A stretch of DNA of 12,261 nucleotides from an uncultured Murdochiella sp. (GTDB taxonomy: Bacteria; Bacillota; Clostridia; Tissierellales; Peptoniphilaceae): positions 1 through 12,261 of the forward strand of contig NZ_CABTXF010000037.1 in the NCBI RefSeq assembly GCF_902488755.1, read 5' to 3'. A program made the position numbers and the translations under genes. The notes below the pieces were generated by a model that saw only the letters and a list, made by a program, of their open reading frames with translations, was not told the origin of the DNA and ran no database searches. Within the stretch, counting starts at the first letter, position 1. Each line of letters begins with the position of its first letter. Of this stretch, positions 1 to 8,503 are shown one piece after another.

Positions 1-1
1 G

Positions 2-784
2 GCCTATGGCAACGATTTTGTGGAAATGGGCTACCCACTCGCCAAAACGGTTGGTGCCGCAGCAGCGACATTCGGTTTGATCTCCGCCGTTCTGTTGGGT
101 GGACCGCTCGGTCGTCTGCTCATTGAACGCCATCACCTTAAGCCGACCAATGAAGATTTTGTGACCGATGCAGCAAATGTCAATGCTACAGAAGGTAACG
201 AGAAGCTCACGAGCTTTGAGCTTATTCAAAACGTGGTGGTCATTATTCTCTGTATGGCAGCCGGTACGCTCATTGCCGGCTGGATCAAGAGCCTCTTCAA
301 CGTATCGCTCCCGACTTATGTTGGTGCGATGTTTATTGCGGTCATCGTCCGCAACCTGAATGAGAAATTTCACTTCTATCATTTCGATTTTGCCCTTACG
401 GACGGTATCGGTACGGTGATGTTGAACCTGTTCTTGTCTTTGGCGCTAATGACGCTGAAGCTTTGGGAAATTGCGGATCTGGTCGGTGGCGTATTGCTCG
501 TCGTACTTTGCCAGGTGCTTTTCCTTGGTTTGGTATCCTACTTCATCATTTTCCGTCTCCTTGGGGCGGACTACGATGCCGCCGTTATGTGCGCTGGTCT
601 TTGCGGTCACGGTTTGGGTGCAACGCCTTCGGCAATCGTCAACATGACCGCGGTCAACGACCGCTATGGGTATTCCCGTAAAGCTATGATGATCGTGCCA
701 ATTGTCGGTGCGTTCTTGGTCGATATTATCTACCAACCGCAGACGATTACCTTTATCAGCATGTTCGTCAAAAACCTGAAATAA
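2..784 (+). CDS. gltS: Sodium/glutamate symporter GltS, C-terminal part (5' end outside window)
   Basis: Membrane carrier of the ESS family that imports glutamate with sodium. The reading frame is already open at base 2, so the first visible Met (base 20) is internal; about 260 residues are seen of a family length near 400. The visible part has several hydrophobic helices, a motif TFGLISAVLLGGPLGRLL near the start and, near the C-terminus, CGHGLGATPSAIVNM followed by NDRYGYSRKAMMIVPIVGAF, which matches the conserved re-entrant loop and last helix of GltS proteins as I know them. It ends with TAA just before a strong hairpin terminator and converges on kbl. Glutamate uptake beside threonine breakdown fits an amino-acid-using organism. 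Family assignment is from recognised motifs; exact substrate is inferred. Confidence 0.9.
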   Translation, partial: AYGNDFVEMGYPLAKTVGAAAATFGLISAVLLGGPLGRLLIERHHLKPTNEDFVTDAANVNATEGNEKLTSFELIQNVVVIILCMAAGTLIAGWIKSLFNVSLPTYVGAMFIAVIVRNLNEKFHFYHFDFALTDGIGTVMLNLFLSLALMTLKLWEIADLVGGVLLVVLCQVLFLGLVSYFIIFRLLGADYDAAVMCAGLCGHGLGATPSAIVNMTAVNDRYGYSRKAMMIVPIVGAFLVDIIYQPQTITFISMFVKNLK

Positions 785-805
785 GTTCCCCTGCAAGGCA
801 GATGC

Positions 806-844
806 AAAAAGGCTGTACGTCGTTTTTTCGATGTACAGCCTTTT
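806..844. terminator. Bidirectional intrinsic terminator between gltS and kbl
   Basis: Arms 811-822 and 829-840 form a 12 bp stem (GGCTGTAC paired with GTACAGCC, then four inner pairs including one G-T) around a six-T loop. On the plus strand the stem is followed by TTTTC, and on the minus strand by TTTTTGC, because A5 precedes the left arm. It lies 21 bp after the gltS stop. It is also the first terminator-like structure downstream of kbl, about 100 bp beyond its stop, so it probably ends both convergent transcripts. Confidence 0.88.
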
Positions 845-948
845 CTTTGTGCGCAATTCTTATCTTGTAGAGTTTTTTCTTCTCTATTCTCCGGCGCTTG
901 TCCCCGACACCGCCGATGCCTTCTCCCGGTGCGTTGGAGACGAAAACG

Positions 949-2133
949 TTAGATAATCCCCAGTTCTTTTCCTACCTTTCCGATAATTTCCACCGCATGC
1001 GTTATTTGTTCCGGCGTATGCGCTGCCGTAATCATGCAGCGCACGCGACCCGTCCCCTTGGGAACGGTCGGAAAGACGATGGGGCTGGTGAATACGCCTG
1101 CCTCGAAAAGTCGGGCGGAGAATTTGCCTGTTTTCGCCTCGTCCCCAATAATAATCGGGGTGATGGGCGTTTCGCTGTGTCCCGTATTAAAGCCTAATGT
1201 ATTGAGCTTTTCTTTGAACAGATGTGCATTTGCCCAGAGTTTTTCGGTGTATTCTTCGCTTTCCATCAACATCTTAATGGCTTCGATAATCGCTGCGGTA
1301 TCCGCCGGTGTGTTGCCGGTAGAAAACAACAGCGGACGGCTACGATTTTTCAGCCAATCAATCGTAGCTTTCTTGCCTGCCACATAGCCACCAATCACGC
1401 CAATCGCTTTGGAAAGGGTGCCGATGATAAAATCCACTTTGCCGTGCAGGTGAAAATGATCCACCGTGCCGCGTCCACTGCGTCCTAAAACACCGGAGGC
1501 ATGGGCATCGTCGACATAGGTCATGCAATCATACTTTTCCGCCAGCGCCACAATGCCGGGCAAATTGGCAATGTCCCCATCCATGGAAAACACGCCATCA
1601 GTAATAATTAACACCTTGTCGTAGTCCGCACGACGTTCTTGAAGAACCCGTTCGAGATCCACCGTGTCGCTATGACGGAATACCGTTTTTTTCGCCTTGG
1701 ACAACCGGCAACCGTCGATAATCGACGCATGATTGAGTTCATCGGAGATAATCAGATCGCCCTCATCGACTACCGCTTGAATCGTTCCGGCATTGCAGTT
1801 GAATCCCGACTGGTAAACGACTACCGCTTCCTCTTCCTTAAATTCAGCAAGCAAGCACTCCAGTTCTTCATGCAAGCACAAGTTCCCGTTAATCGGACGC
1901 ACCGCACCTGCCCCAACGCCGTATTCTTGAATGGCTCGAATGGCCGCCTCCTTGAGACGCGGATGATTGGCAAAACCCAGATAATTGTTGGACGAAAGGT
2001 TGATGACCTTCTTGCCGTCAATCACGCATTCCGCTTCGTTAGCCCCTTCCAACACCTTAAACGATTTATACAGGCCGTCCGCCTTTAACCCTTCAATTTT
2101 CCGCTGTAGATAGTCCATGTCATGAATGCTCAT
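949..2133 (-). CDS. kbl: Glycine C-acetyltransferase (2-amino-3-ketobutyrate CoA ligase)
   Basis: PLP enzyme of the alpha-oxoamine synthase family (fold type I aminotransferase). It cleaves 2-amino-3-ketobutyrate with CoA to glycine and acetyl-CoA, the second step of threonine breakdown. Visible motifs: LSSNNYLGF (residues 47-55), DELNHASI (131-138), TDGVFSMDGD (178-187), YVDDAHASG (206-214, cofactor-binding Asp and His) and GTLSKAIG (239-246) with the Schiff-base lysine K242. The length of 394 residues is normal for Kbl. I chose the ATG at 2133 because GAAAGGAGAAGGC lies just upstream; an in-frame TTG six codons earlier would bury that ribosome binding site. It starts 31 bp after tdh, so the two are almost certainly co-transcribed. 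BioF, HemA and serine palmitoyltransferase are relatives, but the adjacent tdh decides for Kbl. Confidence 0.95.
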   Translation of the reverse strand: MSIHDMDYLQRKIEGLKADGLYKSFKVLEGANEAECVIDGKKVINLSSNNYLGFANHPRLKEAAIRAIQEYGVGAGAVRPINGNLCLHEELECLLAEFKEEEAVVVYQSGFNCNAGTIQAVVDEGDLIISDELNHASIIDGCRLSKAKKTVFRHSDTVDLERVLQERRADYDKVLIITDGVFSMDGDIANLPGIVALAEKYDCMTYVDDAHASGVLGRSGRGTVDHFHLHGKVDFIIGTLSKAIGVIGGYVAGKKATIDWLKNRSRPLLFSTGNTPADTAAIIEAIKMLMESEEYTEKLWANAHLFKEKLNTLGFNTGHSETPITPIIIGDEAKTGKFSARLFEAGVFTSPIVFPTVPKGTGRVRCMITAAHTPEQITHAVEIIGKVGKELGII

Positions 2134-2164
2134 TGCCTTCTCCTTTCGCAAACGGGAAATCGTC

Positions 2165-3118
2165 TTATTTCGTCTCTGCCAAACGCGGCTGTAAATTTTT
2201 CAGCATATCCTTGGTCATCGTTTTCAAGTCGTATTGCGCCTTCCATCCCCACTCTTCACGCGCTGCCGTATCCTCCAGCTTGTCCGGCCAAGAATCGGCA
2301 ATGGCCTGTAAAGTCGGATTCACCTGATACGACATGGTGAAGGAAGGTAATTCCTCTTGAATCGCCGCTGCAATATCTTCCGGCGCAAAGCTCATGGCAG
2401 CAATGTTGAAGGCGTTTCTATGCTTTAGCTTGGTCGGATCGGCTTCCATGAGTTCATGCACAGCGCGTAGCGCATCGGGAATGTACATCATGTCCATTAA
2501 AGTGCCTTTTGCAATGGGACAGACATACTTTCCTGTTTTTAGCGCAGCGTAGTAAATTTCCACCGCATAATCCGTCGTGCCACCGCCCGGAAGCGCTTCA
2601 TACGAAATCAGCCCCGGAAAACGCACGCCGCGCGTATCCACCCCGAAACGACGGAAGTAATAATCACAGAGAAGCTCTCCGGCAACTTTGGTGACGCCGT
2701 ACATGGTACTCGGCCGTTGGATCGTGTCCTGCGGTGTCACTTTCGGCGTGGAATCGCCGAAAGCGCCGATGGAGCTTGGGGTAAAGACCGCCAGCTGCTT
2801 TTCGCGCGCCACTTCCAACACCTGAAAAAGGCCATCAAGATTGATGCGATACGCTGCTTGCGGATGCGCTTCTGCCACGGCGGACAACAAAGCCGCCAAA
2901 TGCAGTACCGTATCCACATGATAGCGATCCACCAATTCCGCCAGCCGCTTGCCATCGGTTACATCCAGTTGTTCAAAGGGACCCGCTTCCACAACGGGAG
3001 AATCCTTCTTCACCACGTCCGTAACAATTACGTTGTTCGTTCCGTAAGCCTGTCGCAGATACGTGGAAAGTTCTGTACCGATCTGTCCCAAACCGCCTGT
3101 AATAAGAATTGTCTTCAT
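2165..3118 (-). CDS. tdh: L-threonine 3-dehydrogenase, SDR (epimerase-like) type
   Basis: NAD-dependent oxidation of L-threonine to 2-amino-3-ketobutyrate, the substrate of the next gene, kbl. The 317-residue protein is an extended short-chain dehydrogenase: Rossmann motif GGLGQIG at residues 8-14, LHLAALLSA (73-81), TPSSIGAFG (113-121) and catalytic YGVTK (Y140, K144). It therefore belongs to the SDR type of threonine dehydrogenase and not to the zinc-dependent medium-chain type of E. coli. Start ATG has AAGGAGAAGGA immediately upstream. The gap to the preceding kinase gene is only 45 bp, with no hairpin seen, so read-through from the pho genes is possible. Such proteins are often labelled NAD-dependent epimerase/dehydratase; pairing with kbl and the SSIGAFG segment support the Tdh role. 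Confidence 0.93.
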   Translation of the reverse strand: MKTILITGGLGQIGTELSTYLRQAYGTNNVIVTDVVKKDSPVVEAGPFEQLDVTDGKRLAELVDRYHVDTVLHLAALLSAVAEAHPQAAYRINLDGLFQVLEVAREKQLAVFTPSSIGAFGDSTPKVTPQDTIQRPSTMYGVTKVAGELLCDYYFRRFGVDTRGVRFPGLISYEALPGGGTTDYAVEIYYAALKTGKYVCPIAKGTLMDMMYIPDALRAVHELMEADPTKLKHRNAFNIAAMSFAPEDIAAAIQEELPSFTMSYQVNPTLQAIADSWPDKLEDTAAREEWGWKAQYDLKTMTKDMLKNLQPRLAETK

Positions 3119-3163
3119 TCCTTCTCCTTGGTCAGCCTGCGCCGCCGTTTTGTCATCTGAAGG

Positions 3164-4294
3164 TCACTTTTCCCCTTTCGATGATGACATTTCGGTTATG
3201 ACGGATTCGACGTTTTTCGCCTCACGCGGCAGGAGAATCGAAAACCGCGACCCTTTCCCCGGTTCACTGTCCAAGCGAAGAATCCCCTCATGCGCCCGAA
3301 CAATATGTTTCACCAAAGAAAGCCCTAATCCGGTTCCCGTGCCTGCGGCACGTGATCTGCCCGGATCCGCCGTAAAAAAACGTTCAAATACGCGCTTTTG
3401 GTCTTCCGGTGCAATGCCAATCCCGTCATCTTCCACAATGATGCTTACATTGTGTTCGTCTTGACGTATCTTTGTCAAGACGTAACCGCCATTCGGCTTG
3501 GAATAGTTGATGCCGTTGCTCAGGAGATTGCGCAACACATCCGCCAGCAAACGCCGGTTGCCGTAAAGCAGAATGCGCTGGGATTCTCCTTCCCCCGCCA
3601 CGTCGCATTCTAAGCGCACATGGCGTTTTTCCGCCATGGAAGAAAGGGATGTCATTTCTTCGCGCAGCACCGCATGAAGATCCACCTCTTCGCGTAGGTC
3701 AAAATCGGAATAGCCCGTGTCGAATTGAGAAAGCTGAATAATCTCGTTTATCATATTTAACAGGCGCACGCCTTCGCGATGGATGATCTCGGCAAAGCGG
3801 CGTGTATCTTCCGAATTTGTCATGCCGGAAGCAATCAGCTCCGCATAGCCGTTGATGGAGGTCAGCGGACTTTTCAGCTCATGACTGACATTCGCCGAAA
3901 ATTGTCGCCGCATCGTTTCATTCTCGCGCACATTCGCCAATTGTTGAAAAAACTGTTGTCGTTCCTCTTCGGTGTCTAACAGGCCGGCAAGCATTTCTTC
4001 CGCCTCCGGTACAGAAAAAGCATCGGCCGCCTTTCCGGAAAGCAGGTCGTTCCAATAGCGCACCATCAGGCGCAAAGGGCGCAAACTTTCGTTATAGATG
4101 CGTTGCGTGAAGATAGCGGACAACAAAAGCGCGGTGATGAACAGCACCACGATAACGCCTATCGTCAGCGGAATACGCTGTTCTATGCTGCTTTTCGGCA
4201 AAGCAACGCGCAAAAGTCCAATGCATATCAGCGAGGAAATGCCGGCAAAAATCATTCCTGCCAATACAAAACGACGCCATATCGTTCGTCTCAT
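3164..4294 (-). CDS. phoR: PhoR-like sensor histidine kinase, compact form
   Basis: Membrane histidine kinase, most likely controlling the adjacent response regulator in response to phosphate supply. The 376 residues show two N-terminal membrane helices (about 8-30 and 41-62) separated by only about ten residues, a linker with no recognisable PAS domain, then the kinase core: H-box SANVSHELKSPLTSI with the phosphoacceptor H138, N-box RNLLSN (255-260), DDGIGIA (289-295), FERFF (303-307) and GTGLGLSLVK (320-329). It is shorter than PhoR of Bacillus subtilis (roughly 580 residues). With almost no extracytoplasmic loop it probably does not bind a ligand outside the cell and may be controlled through Pst/PhoU; this is inference. 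ATG start is preceded by GGAGG seven bases away, 19 bp after the regulator gene. The PhoR name rests on context. Confidence 0.88.
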   Translation of the reverse strand: MRRTIWRRFVLAGMIFAGISSLICIGLLRVALPKSSIEQRIPLTIGVIVVLFITALLLSAIFTQRIYNESLRPLRLMVRYWNDLLSGKAADAFSVPEAEEMLAGLLDTEEERQQFFQQLANVRENETMRRQFSANVSHELKSPLTSINGYAELIASGMTNSEDTRRFAEIIHREGVRLLNMINEIIQLSQFDTGYSDFDLREEVDLHAVLREEMTSLSSMAEKRHVRLECDVAGEGESQRILLYGNRRLLADVLRNLLSNGINYSKPNGGYVLTKIRQDEHNVSIIVEDDGIGIAPEDQKRVFERFFTADPGRSRAAGTGTGLGLSLVKHIVRAHEGILRLDSEPGKGSRFSILLPREAKNVESVITEMSSSKGEK

Positions 4295-4313
4295 GATTCA
4301 TCCTCCGCTTCGC

Positions 4314-4997
4314 TTACGCCTCTTTGCTCAGTTTATAACCGACATTGCGAACGGTCTGAATATACTTGCCTGCCTCACCAAGTTTACGACGCAAAGCACG
4401 AATATGCACATCCACCGTGCGGGTTTCTCCGGCGTAATCGTATCCCCAAATCGTATTCATGATGCTGTCGCGCGACAGAACCACGTCCATATTGCGCAAT
4501 AGATAGGAAAGCAACTCAAATTCTTTATATGTCAAATCTACAGCTTTGCCGTCCACAAGCGTCTCCCGTTTCTTCGGATTCATCACAATTTCCTTGTGCA
4601 TCAGAAGACAAGACTCGTCGCTGTCGTGATAACGGCGCAAAACCGCTTTTACACGGCTCAGCAATTCCATTACGCCAAAGGGCTTTGTCACGTAGTCGTC
4701 CGCCCCCATATCCAAGCCACGCACCTTCTCAAATTCACTCGTCTTCGCCGTAACCATAATGACCGGAGTATCTTTGGTATCGACACGTTGGCGAATCGTG
4801 GACAAAATGGAATAACCGTCTTCTCCCTCCAACATGATATCCAGTAAAAACAGAATGGGCATTTCGTCGCTGTCCAACGCCTCATAAAGCGTTTTCGCGT
4901 CCGTGAATCCGCGCGCCCGATAGCCATTGTTACTCAGCGCATAACAAATCAATTCACGAATATTTTGATCGTCTTCGACAATATATATCGGTTTCAT
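4314..4997 (-). CDS. phoP: PhoB/PhoP-like response regulator, OmpR family
   Basis: DNA-binding regulator, predicted target of the downstream kinase and activator of pst genes under phosphate limitation. The 227 residues comprise a receiver domain (acidic pair E8-D9-D10, phosphoacceptor D53 in LLDIML, T83 in MVTAKT, K105 in VTKPFG) and a C-terminal winged helix (LTYKEFELLSYLL to TRTVDVHIRALRRKLG to TVRNVGYKL) of the PhoB/OmpR type. I chose the ATG at 4997, preceded by GAGG at five bases, because the protein then begins MKPIYIVEDD exactly as the family does. An upstream in-frame TTG at 5042 would add 15 residues encoded by a terminator-like hairpin, which is unlikely. Placement directly after phoU and before a kinase supports a Pho role; in other species the same type is called PhoB or RegX3. 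Confidence 0.9.
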   Translation of the reverse strand: MKPIYIVEDDQNIRELICYALSNNGYRARGFTDAKTLYEALDSDEMPILFLLDIMLEGEDGYSILSTIRQRVDTKDTPVIMVTAKTSEFEKVRGLDMGADDYVTKPFGVMELLSRVKAVLRRYHDSDESCLLMHKEIVMNPKKRETLVDGKAVDLTYKEFELLSYLLRNMDVVLSRDSIMNTIWGYDYAGETRTVDVHIRALRRKLGEAGKYIQTVRNVGYKLSKEA

Positions 4998-5013
4998 GCC
5001 ATCCTCACGATGC

Positions 5014-5040
5014 AAAAAGCCGTCCGAAAAAGTGGGCGGC
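5014..5040 (-). terminator. Terminator-like hairpin between phoU and the response regulator gene
   Basis: On the minus strand GCCGCCC (5034-5040) can pair with GGACGGC (5019-5025) around an eight-base loop, with one A/C mismatch, and is followed directly by TTTTTGC. It lies just after the phoU stop and 17 bp before the regulator start codon. With only six good pairs it is probably leaky, acting as an attenuator that lowers regulator and kinase expression relative to the transporter genes. Confidence 0.5.
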
Positions 5041-5046
5041 AAAAGT

Positions 5047-5700
5047 TCAACTAAATTTTTCCATTGCTCCCGTTATCGAGTATACCACGGCTTCGGCAAT
5101 GTTTTGGGCATGATCGGCGCTGCGTTCCAGATATTTCGCAATCATGAGCAGATCAATCACTACATTCGCCTCTATGGTTTCCTCTCGAATTTCGGCAATA
5201 ATTTCTTCACGAACCTGCATGAACAACTCGTCCACCGCATCATCCATCGCCGCTGCCCGATACGCCAGCGCACTGTCGCCTTCTACAAAGGCACGCACCG
5301 CATCTGATACCATAGTCTGCGTAATTTCCGACATTTTTTGCAGGCTGCCGAGATTCGCTTCCCGATACCCGAATGTCAGCATCTGTTGGACTAACACAGC
5401 AATGTCTTCTGCCTGATCCCCAATGCGTTCGAGGTCGGTATTCATGCGAATCGCTGCAGAGATAAACCGAAAGTCACGTGCTAATGGCTGTTCTTTGAGC
5501 AAAAGCAGCAATGCCTGCTGTTCGATGGCCGAGGAAAATTGATTGATTTTTTCCTCCTGTTGCAAAACATAGGTTATATGCACTTCTTCCTTGCTCGTCA
5601 ACGCACCTAGGGCGAAAGAAAGCGACTGATTAACCATTTTCCCCATTTCCACTAAATTTGCGTTAAGTTCTTCCAATTTATTTTCAAAATTATTACGCAT
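5047..5700 (-). CDS. phoU: Phosphate transport accessory/signalling protein PhoU
   Basis: Cytoplasmic all-helical protein that links the Pst transporter to the PhoR-type kinase and represses the Pho response when phosphate is plentiful. The 217 residues contain the two PhoU repeats with their metal-binding-type helices: ARDFRFISAAIRMNTDLERIGDQAEDIA in the first half and LLMIAKYLERSADHAQNIAEAV in the second, both standard signatures with conserved E/D residues. The ATG at 5700 has GGAGG six bases upstream and gives the normal family length; an alternative start 33 bp upstream in the same frame has no matching ribosome binding site. It begins 25 bp after pstB, the usual pstB-phoU arrangement. 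Confidence 0.95.
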   Translation of the reverse strand: MRNNFENKLEELNANLVEMGKMVNQSLSFALGALTSKEEVHITYVLQQEEKINQFSSAIEQQALLLLLKEQPLARDFRFISAAIRMNTDLERIGDQAEDIAVLVQQMLTFGYREANLGSLQKMSEITQTMVSDAVRAFVEGDSALAYRAAAMDDAVDELFMQVREEIIAEIREETIEANVVIDLLMIAKYLERSADHAQNIAEAVVYSITGAMEKFS

Positions 5701-5725
5701 CGTGTTCCTCCGTTGGCATAGCACA

Positions 5726-6493
5726 TCATCCAAAATGACCGGTTACATACCGTTCCGTGCGTTCATAACGCGGATTCTCAAAAATCTGTACGGTATCCCC
5801 AAATTCAACGAGTTCGCCCAAATAAAAGAATCCTGTCTCATCCGCAATGCGCGTCGCCTGCTGCATGTTATGCGTGACGATAAGAATCGTATACTCCTTT
5901 TTTAAGGCAAACAGCAGATCTTCAATTTTTGTCGTCGAAATCGGATCTAACGCAGACGTCGGTTCATCGAACAGAATCACTTCCGGTTCGACTGCCAGTG
6001 TACGCGCAATACAAAGACGCTGCTGCTGTCCACCGGAAAGCCCTAACGCACTTTTATGCAGACGATCTTTTACTTCCTCCCAAATCGCCGCCTGTTTCAG
6101 ACTTCGTTCCACAATCGCATCCAACGTCGCACGGTCTTTTATCCCGTTTATGCGCGGTCCGTATGCCACATTGTCGTACACGCTCTTGGGAAAAGGATTC
6201 GGTTGTTGAAAAACCATGCCTACACGCTTGCGCAATTCCAACGCATCCATGTCTTGATAAACGTCTTTGCCATCCAAACACAAGGCTCCCTCCACATGCG
6301 TATCGGGGATGAGGTCGTTCATTCGGTTCATCGTCTTGAGAAAGGTGGATTTTCCACATCCGGATGGTCCAATGAATGCGGTGATGCGATTCGCTTTCAC
6401 TTTCATATCAATGCCTTTGAGCGCCTGAAATGTGCCGTAGTAAAAATTCAATTTGGAAATTTCAAATTTATAAGGCTGTTGTGTCTTTTCCAT
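5726..6493 (-). CDS. pstB: Phosphate ABC transporter ATP-binding protein PstB
   Basis: ATPase subunit that powers phosphate import through PstC/PstA. All nucleotide-binding motifs are intact in 255 residues: Walker A GPSGCGKST (42-50), Q-loop FQQPNPFP (95-102), signature LSGGQQQR (152-159), Walker B ILFDEP (173-178) and the switch histidine H208. The QQPNPFPKSVYDNVAYGPR stretch is typical of PstB. The nearest purine-rich sequence, AAAGGAG, lies about 14 bases before the ATG, longer than optimal. An in-frame TAG four codons upstream and the lack of another start codon between it and the ATG make this the only plausible start, so translation may be weaker or coupled to pstA, 46 bp upstream. Confidence 0.97.
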   Translation of the reverse strand: MEKTQQPYKFEISKLNFYYGTFQALKGIDMKVKANRITAFIGPSGCGKSTFLKTMNRMNDLIPDTHVEGALCLDGKDVYQDMDALELRKRVGMVFQQPNPFPKSVYDNVAYGPRINGIKDRATLDAIVERSLKQAAIWEEVKDRLHKSALGLSGGQQQRLCIARTLAVEPEVILFDEPTSALDPISTTKIEDLLFALKKEYTILIVTHNMQQATRIADETGFFYLGELVEFGDTVQIFENPRYERTERYVTGHFG

Positions 6494-6539
6494 ACGCGTT
6501 TTCTACTCTCCTTTATGTCCTCTGGATTAACGAAGGGTG

Positions 6540-7439
6540 CTATTTCGCCTCGCTGCCCGTTTGTTTCTTATTCATATGGCGAACCATCTTTCGCGCCGTG
6601 AGCGAAAAGAGCAGAACGACGATGACTAAAATCGCTGCGGAAAAGTTAGCAATTTTGGCACTGTTGGGATCCACTGCTTCGGAACGCATAACCCAGATAT
6701 GCAGGGCAAGCGTCTCTCCGGGGCGCATGGGATTTAGTGCATTGAGCGGAGAAGTCAAATCCCAGTTCGTCCAGTCGATGCGCGTGGACATGCCGGCGGT
6801 ATACATAAGCGCAGTCGCTTCGCCGAACACACGACCGGCGGCTAAGATAATGCCCGAACCAATACGGGGAAGTGCTGCCGGCAAAAGTGTATGCACGATG
6901 GCGTACCAATGTGTAGAGCCAAGTGCCATGCTCCCTTCGACAAAATGCGGAGGCAAGGCACGAAGGGCATCCTCTGTCGATGTCGTGATGAGCGGAATGC
7001 TCAAAAGGGAAACCGTCACGGCGCCGGCAAGCAGATTCCAACTTGCTCCAACACTCTGTACAAAAACGAGATAGCCAAACAAGCCAATGACAATCGAAGG
7101 CAACGACGAAAGCGATTCAATGCTCATACGTACAATTTCGGCAGATTTGCCTTTTCCTCCGTATTCCGCCATATAGATTCCTGCCGGAACACCCACAAGA
7201 CAGCTAAATAGCAGAGAAAGGAACAACAGATAAATCGTGTTAAACAACTGATTCCCGATGCCCTTGGCGGAAAACGAAAGGATGCCCGGAAAATAGCTCA
7301 TCAGCCCATCGATGATAATATAGCCGACAAGAAACAAGATGAACACGAGAAAGAATCCGCCCACTGCGGTAAACAACACCGTCATCAGGCGATCCACTCG
7401 TTTTGCGCGTACAATACGCGAACGCATACGCTCCTTCAT
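6540..7439 (-). CDS. pstA: Phosphate ABC transporter permease PstA
   Basis: Inner-membrane channel subunit that pairs with PstC. The 299-residue protein has about six hydrophobic helices and the permease EAA-type coupling loop around GSMALGSTHWYAIVHTLLP with following GRVFGEATALMYTAG, which is typical of PstA and contacts PstB. The ATG at 7439 overlaps the pstC stop as ATGA and is preceded by AGGAGGT at about six bases, indicating translational coupling and equal production of the two permeases. An in-frame ATG seven codons upstream lies inside the end of pstC and lacks this ribosome binding site, so I reject it. The C-terminus is a short charged tail after the last helix. Confidence 0.96.
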   Translation of the reverse strand: MKERMRSRIVRAKRVDRLMTVLFTAVGGFFLVFILFLVGYIIIDGLMSYFPGILSFSAKGIGNQLFNTIYLLFLSLLFSCLVGVPAGIYMAEYGGKGKSAEIVRMSIESLSSLPSIVIGLFGYLVFVQSVGASWNLLAGAVTVSLLSIPLITTSTEDALRALPPHFVEGSMALGSTHWYAIVHTLLPAALPRIGSGIILAAGRVFGEATALMYTAGMSTRIDWTNWDLTSPLNALNPMRPGETLALHIWVMRSEAVDPNSAKIANFSAAILVIVVLLFSLTARKMVRHMNKKQTGSEAK

Positions 7440-8476
7440 CCTGCCACCTCCTCTTCCCATAAAGGCTCATCCTTTTGCGTCTTTCTTCCGACGTTTTGCT
7501 CCTTAGCCAATTTGCTTTTTTGTTTCCCGGAGAGGAAATGGATGAGTACGATGAACAGAATGGAAATCAGCATCAACAGAAGTGCCAGACTCCACAACGC
7601 CATATTCGCCTCGCTTCCGTCAATGGTGTTTCCCATATCGGAGGCAAGAATCCCTGTAATGTTTGCGGTCGGATGAAGAATACTCTGGGGAAATAGCCGC
7701 GTTCGTCCAATCACCATGGACACTGCCAATGCTTCCCCAAAAGCACGCGCCAAACCGAGAATGATACCGGTATAGATGCCGGTCCGCGATGCCGGAATAA
7801 CGACGTTTTTTATCACCTGCCAGCGTGTGGAACCCATGCCGTAGGCAGCCTGACGATAACTGTCCGGCACGCCACGAAGGGTATCGGTGATATAGGTGGT
7901 AATGGTTGGAAAAATCATCACCGTCAAAACGATGACAGCTGCAAAAACAGAATAGCCTCCCACCGGCGCCTTGAAAGTATCGCGAATCCACGGCACCAAC
8001 ACCGTCAAGCCTACCCAGCCATAGACAATGGAGGGGATGCCGACAAAGATTTCCACGGCCGGCTGAAAGAATTTCTTCCCTGCGCATGGTGCAATTTCCG
8101 TCATAAAAATCGCCGCGCCAAGTGAAAAAGGCGTTGCCAGAAGAATCGCTAATCCGCACGTCAGGAGCGAGCCGAAAAGAAATACCGCTGCGCCAATGTG
8201 CCCCTCGCCCGGTTTGTTAAATGAATCGGTCGGCGCCCAGGTCGCATCGGTTAAAAAGTCCAGCACGCTGTGCCGGAACTGCGTAAAGGAAGCCGTTCCC
8301 CGCACCAAAAGAAATGTTAATAGTGCAATCGTAATGAAGATGATCAAAAATCCCATGACCGTCACGAACCCACGACCCAAAAATTCTCGACAGACTTTTT
8401 CTCCAAACGGTGTGCGCTGTCTTATTCGCTTCGGCAGCGCTTTTTCCGCCTGTTCTTGTTTTATTGTCTTAAGCAC
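7436..8476 (-). CDS. pstC: Phosphate ABC transporter permease PstC
   Basis: First channel subunit of the phosphate importer. The 346 residues include a charged N-terminal extension of about 35 residues, then about six membrane helices, and the coupling loop AAYGMGSTRWQVIKNVVIP followed by GLARAFGEALAVSMVIG, characteristic of PstC. It is slightly longer than typical PstC because of the N-terminal extension and a charged cytoplasmic tail after the last helix. The start is GTG at 8476 with AAGGAG seven bases upstream; the next in-frame ATG is about 40 codons in and would remove part of the first helix. It lies 119 bp after pstS behind a strong hairpin, so it is probably expressed below pstS. Confidence 0.96.
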   Translation of the reverse strand: MLKTIKQEQAEKALPKRIRQRTPFGEKVCREFLGRGFVTVMGFLIIFITIALLTFLLVRGTASFTQFRHSVLDFLTDATWAPTDSFNKPGEGHIGAAVFLFGSLLTCGLAILLATPFSLGAAIFMTEIAPCAGKKFFQPAVEIFVGIPSIVYGWVGLTVLVPWIRDTFKAPVGGYSVFAAVIVLTVMIFPTITTYITDTLRGVPDSYRQAAYGMGSTRWQVIKNVVIPASRTGIYTGIILGLARAFGEALAVSMVIGRTRLFPQSILHPTANITGILASDMGNTIDGSEANMALWSLALLLMLISILFIVLIHFLSGKQKSKLAKEQNVGRKTQKDEPLWEEEVAG

Positions 8477-8503
8477 GTCTTGTCTCCTTCAAGTACCGTG
8501 AAG

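Noticed and set aside
446..856. Minus-strand open frame opposite gltS
   Set aside because: It is a shadow of the gltS coding frame, overlaps the terminator hairpin and has no family resemblance.
949..2133. BioF (8-amino-7-oxononanoate synthase)
   Set aside because: Same family, but there are no biotin genes nearby and tdh lies immediately upstream.
2134..2151. TTG start for kbl at 2151
   Set aside because: It would place the AAGGAG ribosome binding site inside the coding region; the ATG at 2133 is correctly spaced from it.
2165..3118. UDP-glucose 4-epimerase or generic sugar epimerase
   Set aside because: The SDR fold is shared, but the SSIGAFG segment and the operon with kbl indicate threonine dehydrogenase.
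4998..5042. Longer start (TTG at 5042) for the response regulator
   Set aside because: It would encode 15 extra residues from the terminator-like hairpin. The ATG at 4997 has a good ribosome binding site and gives the canonical N-terminus.
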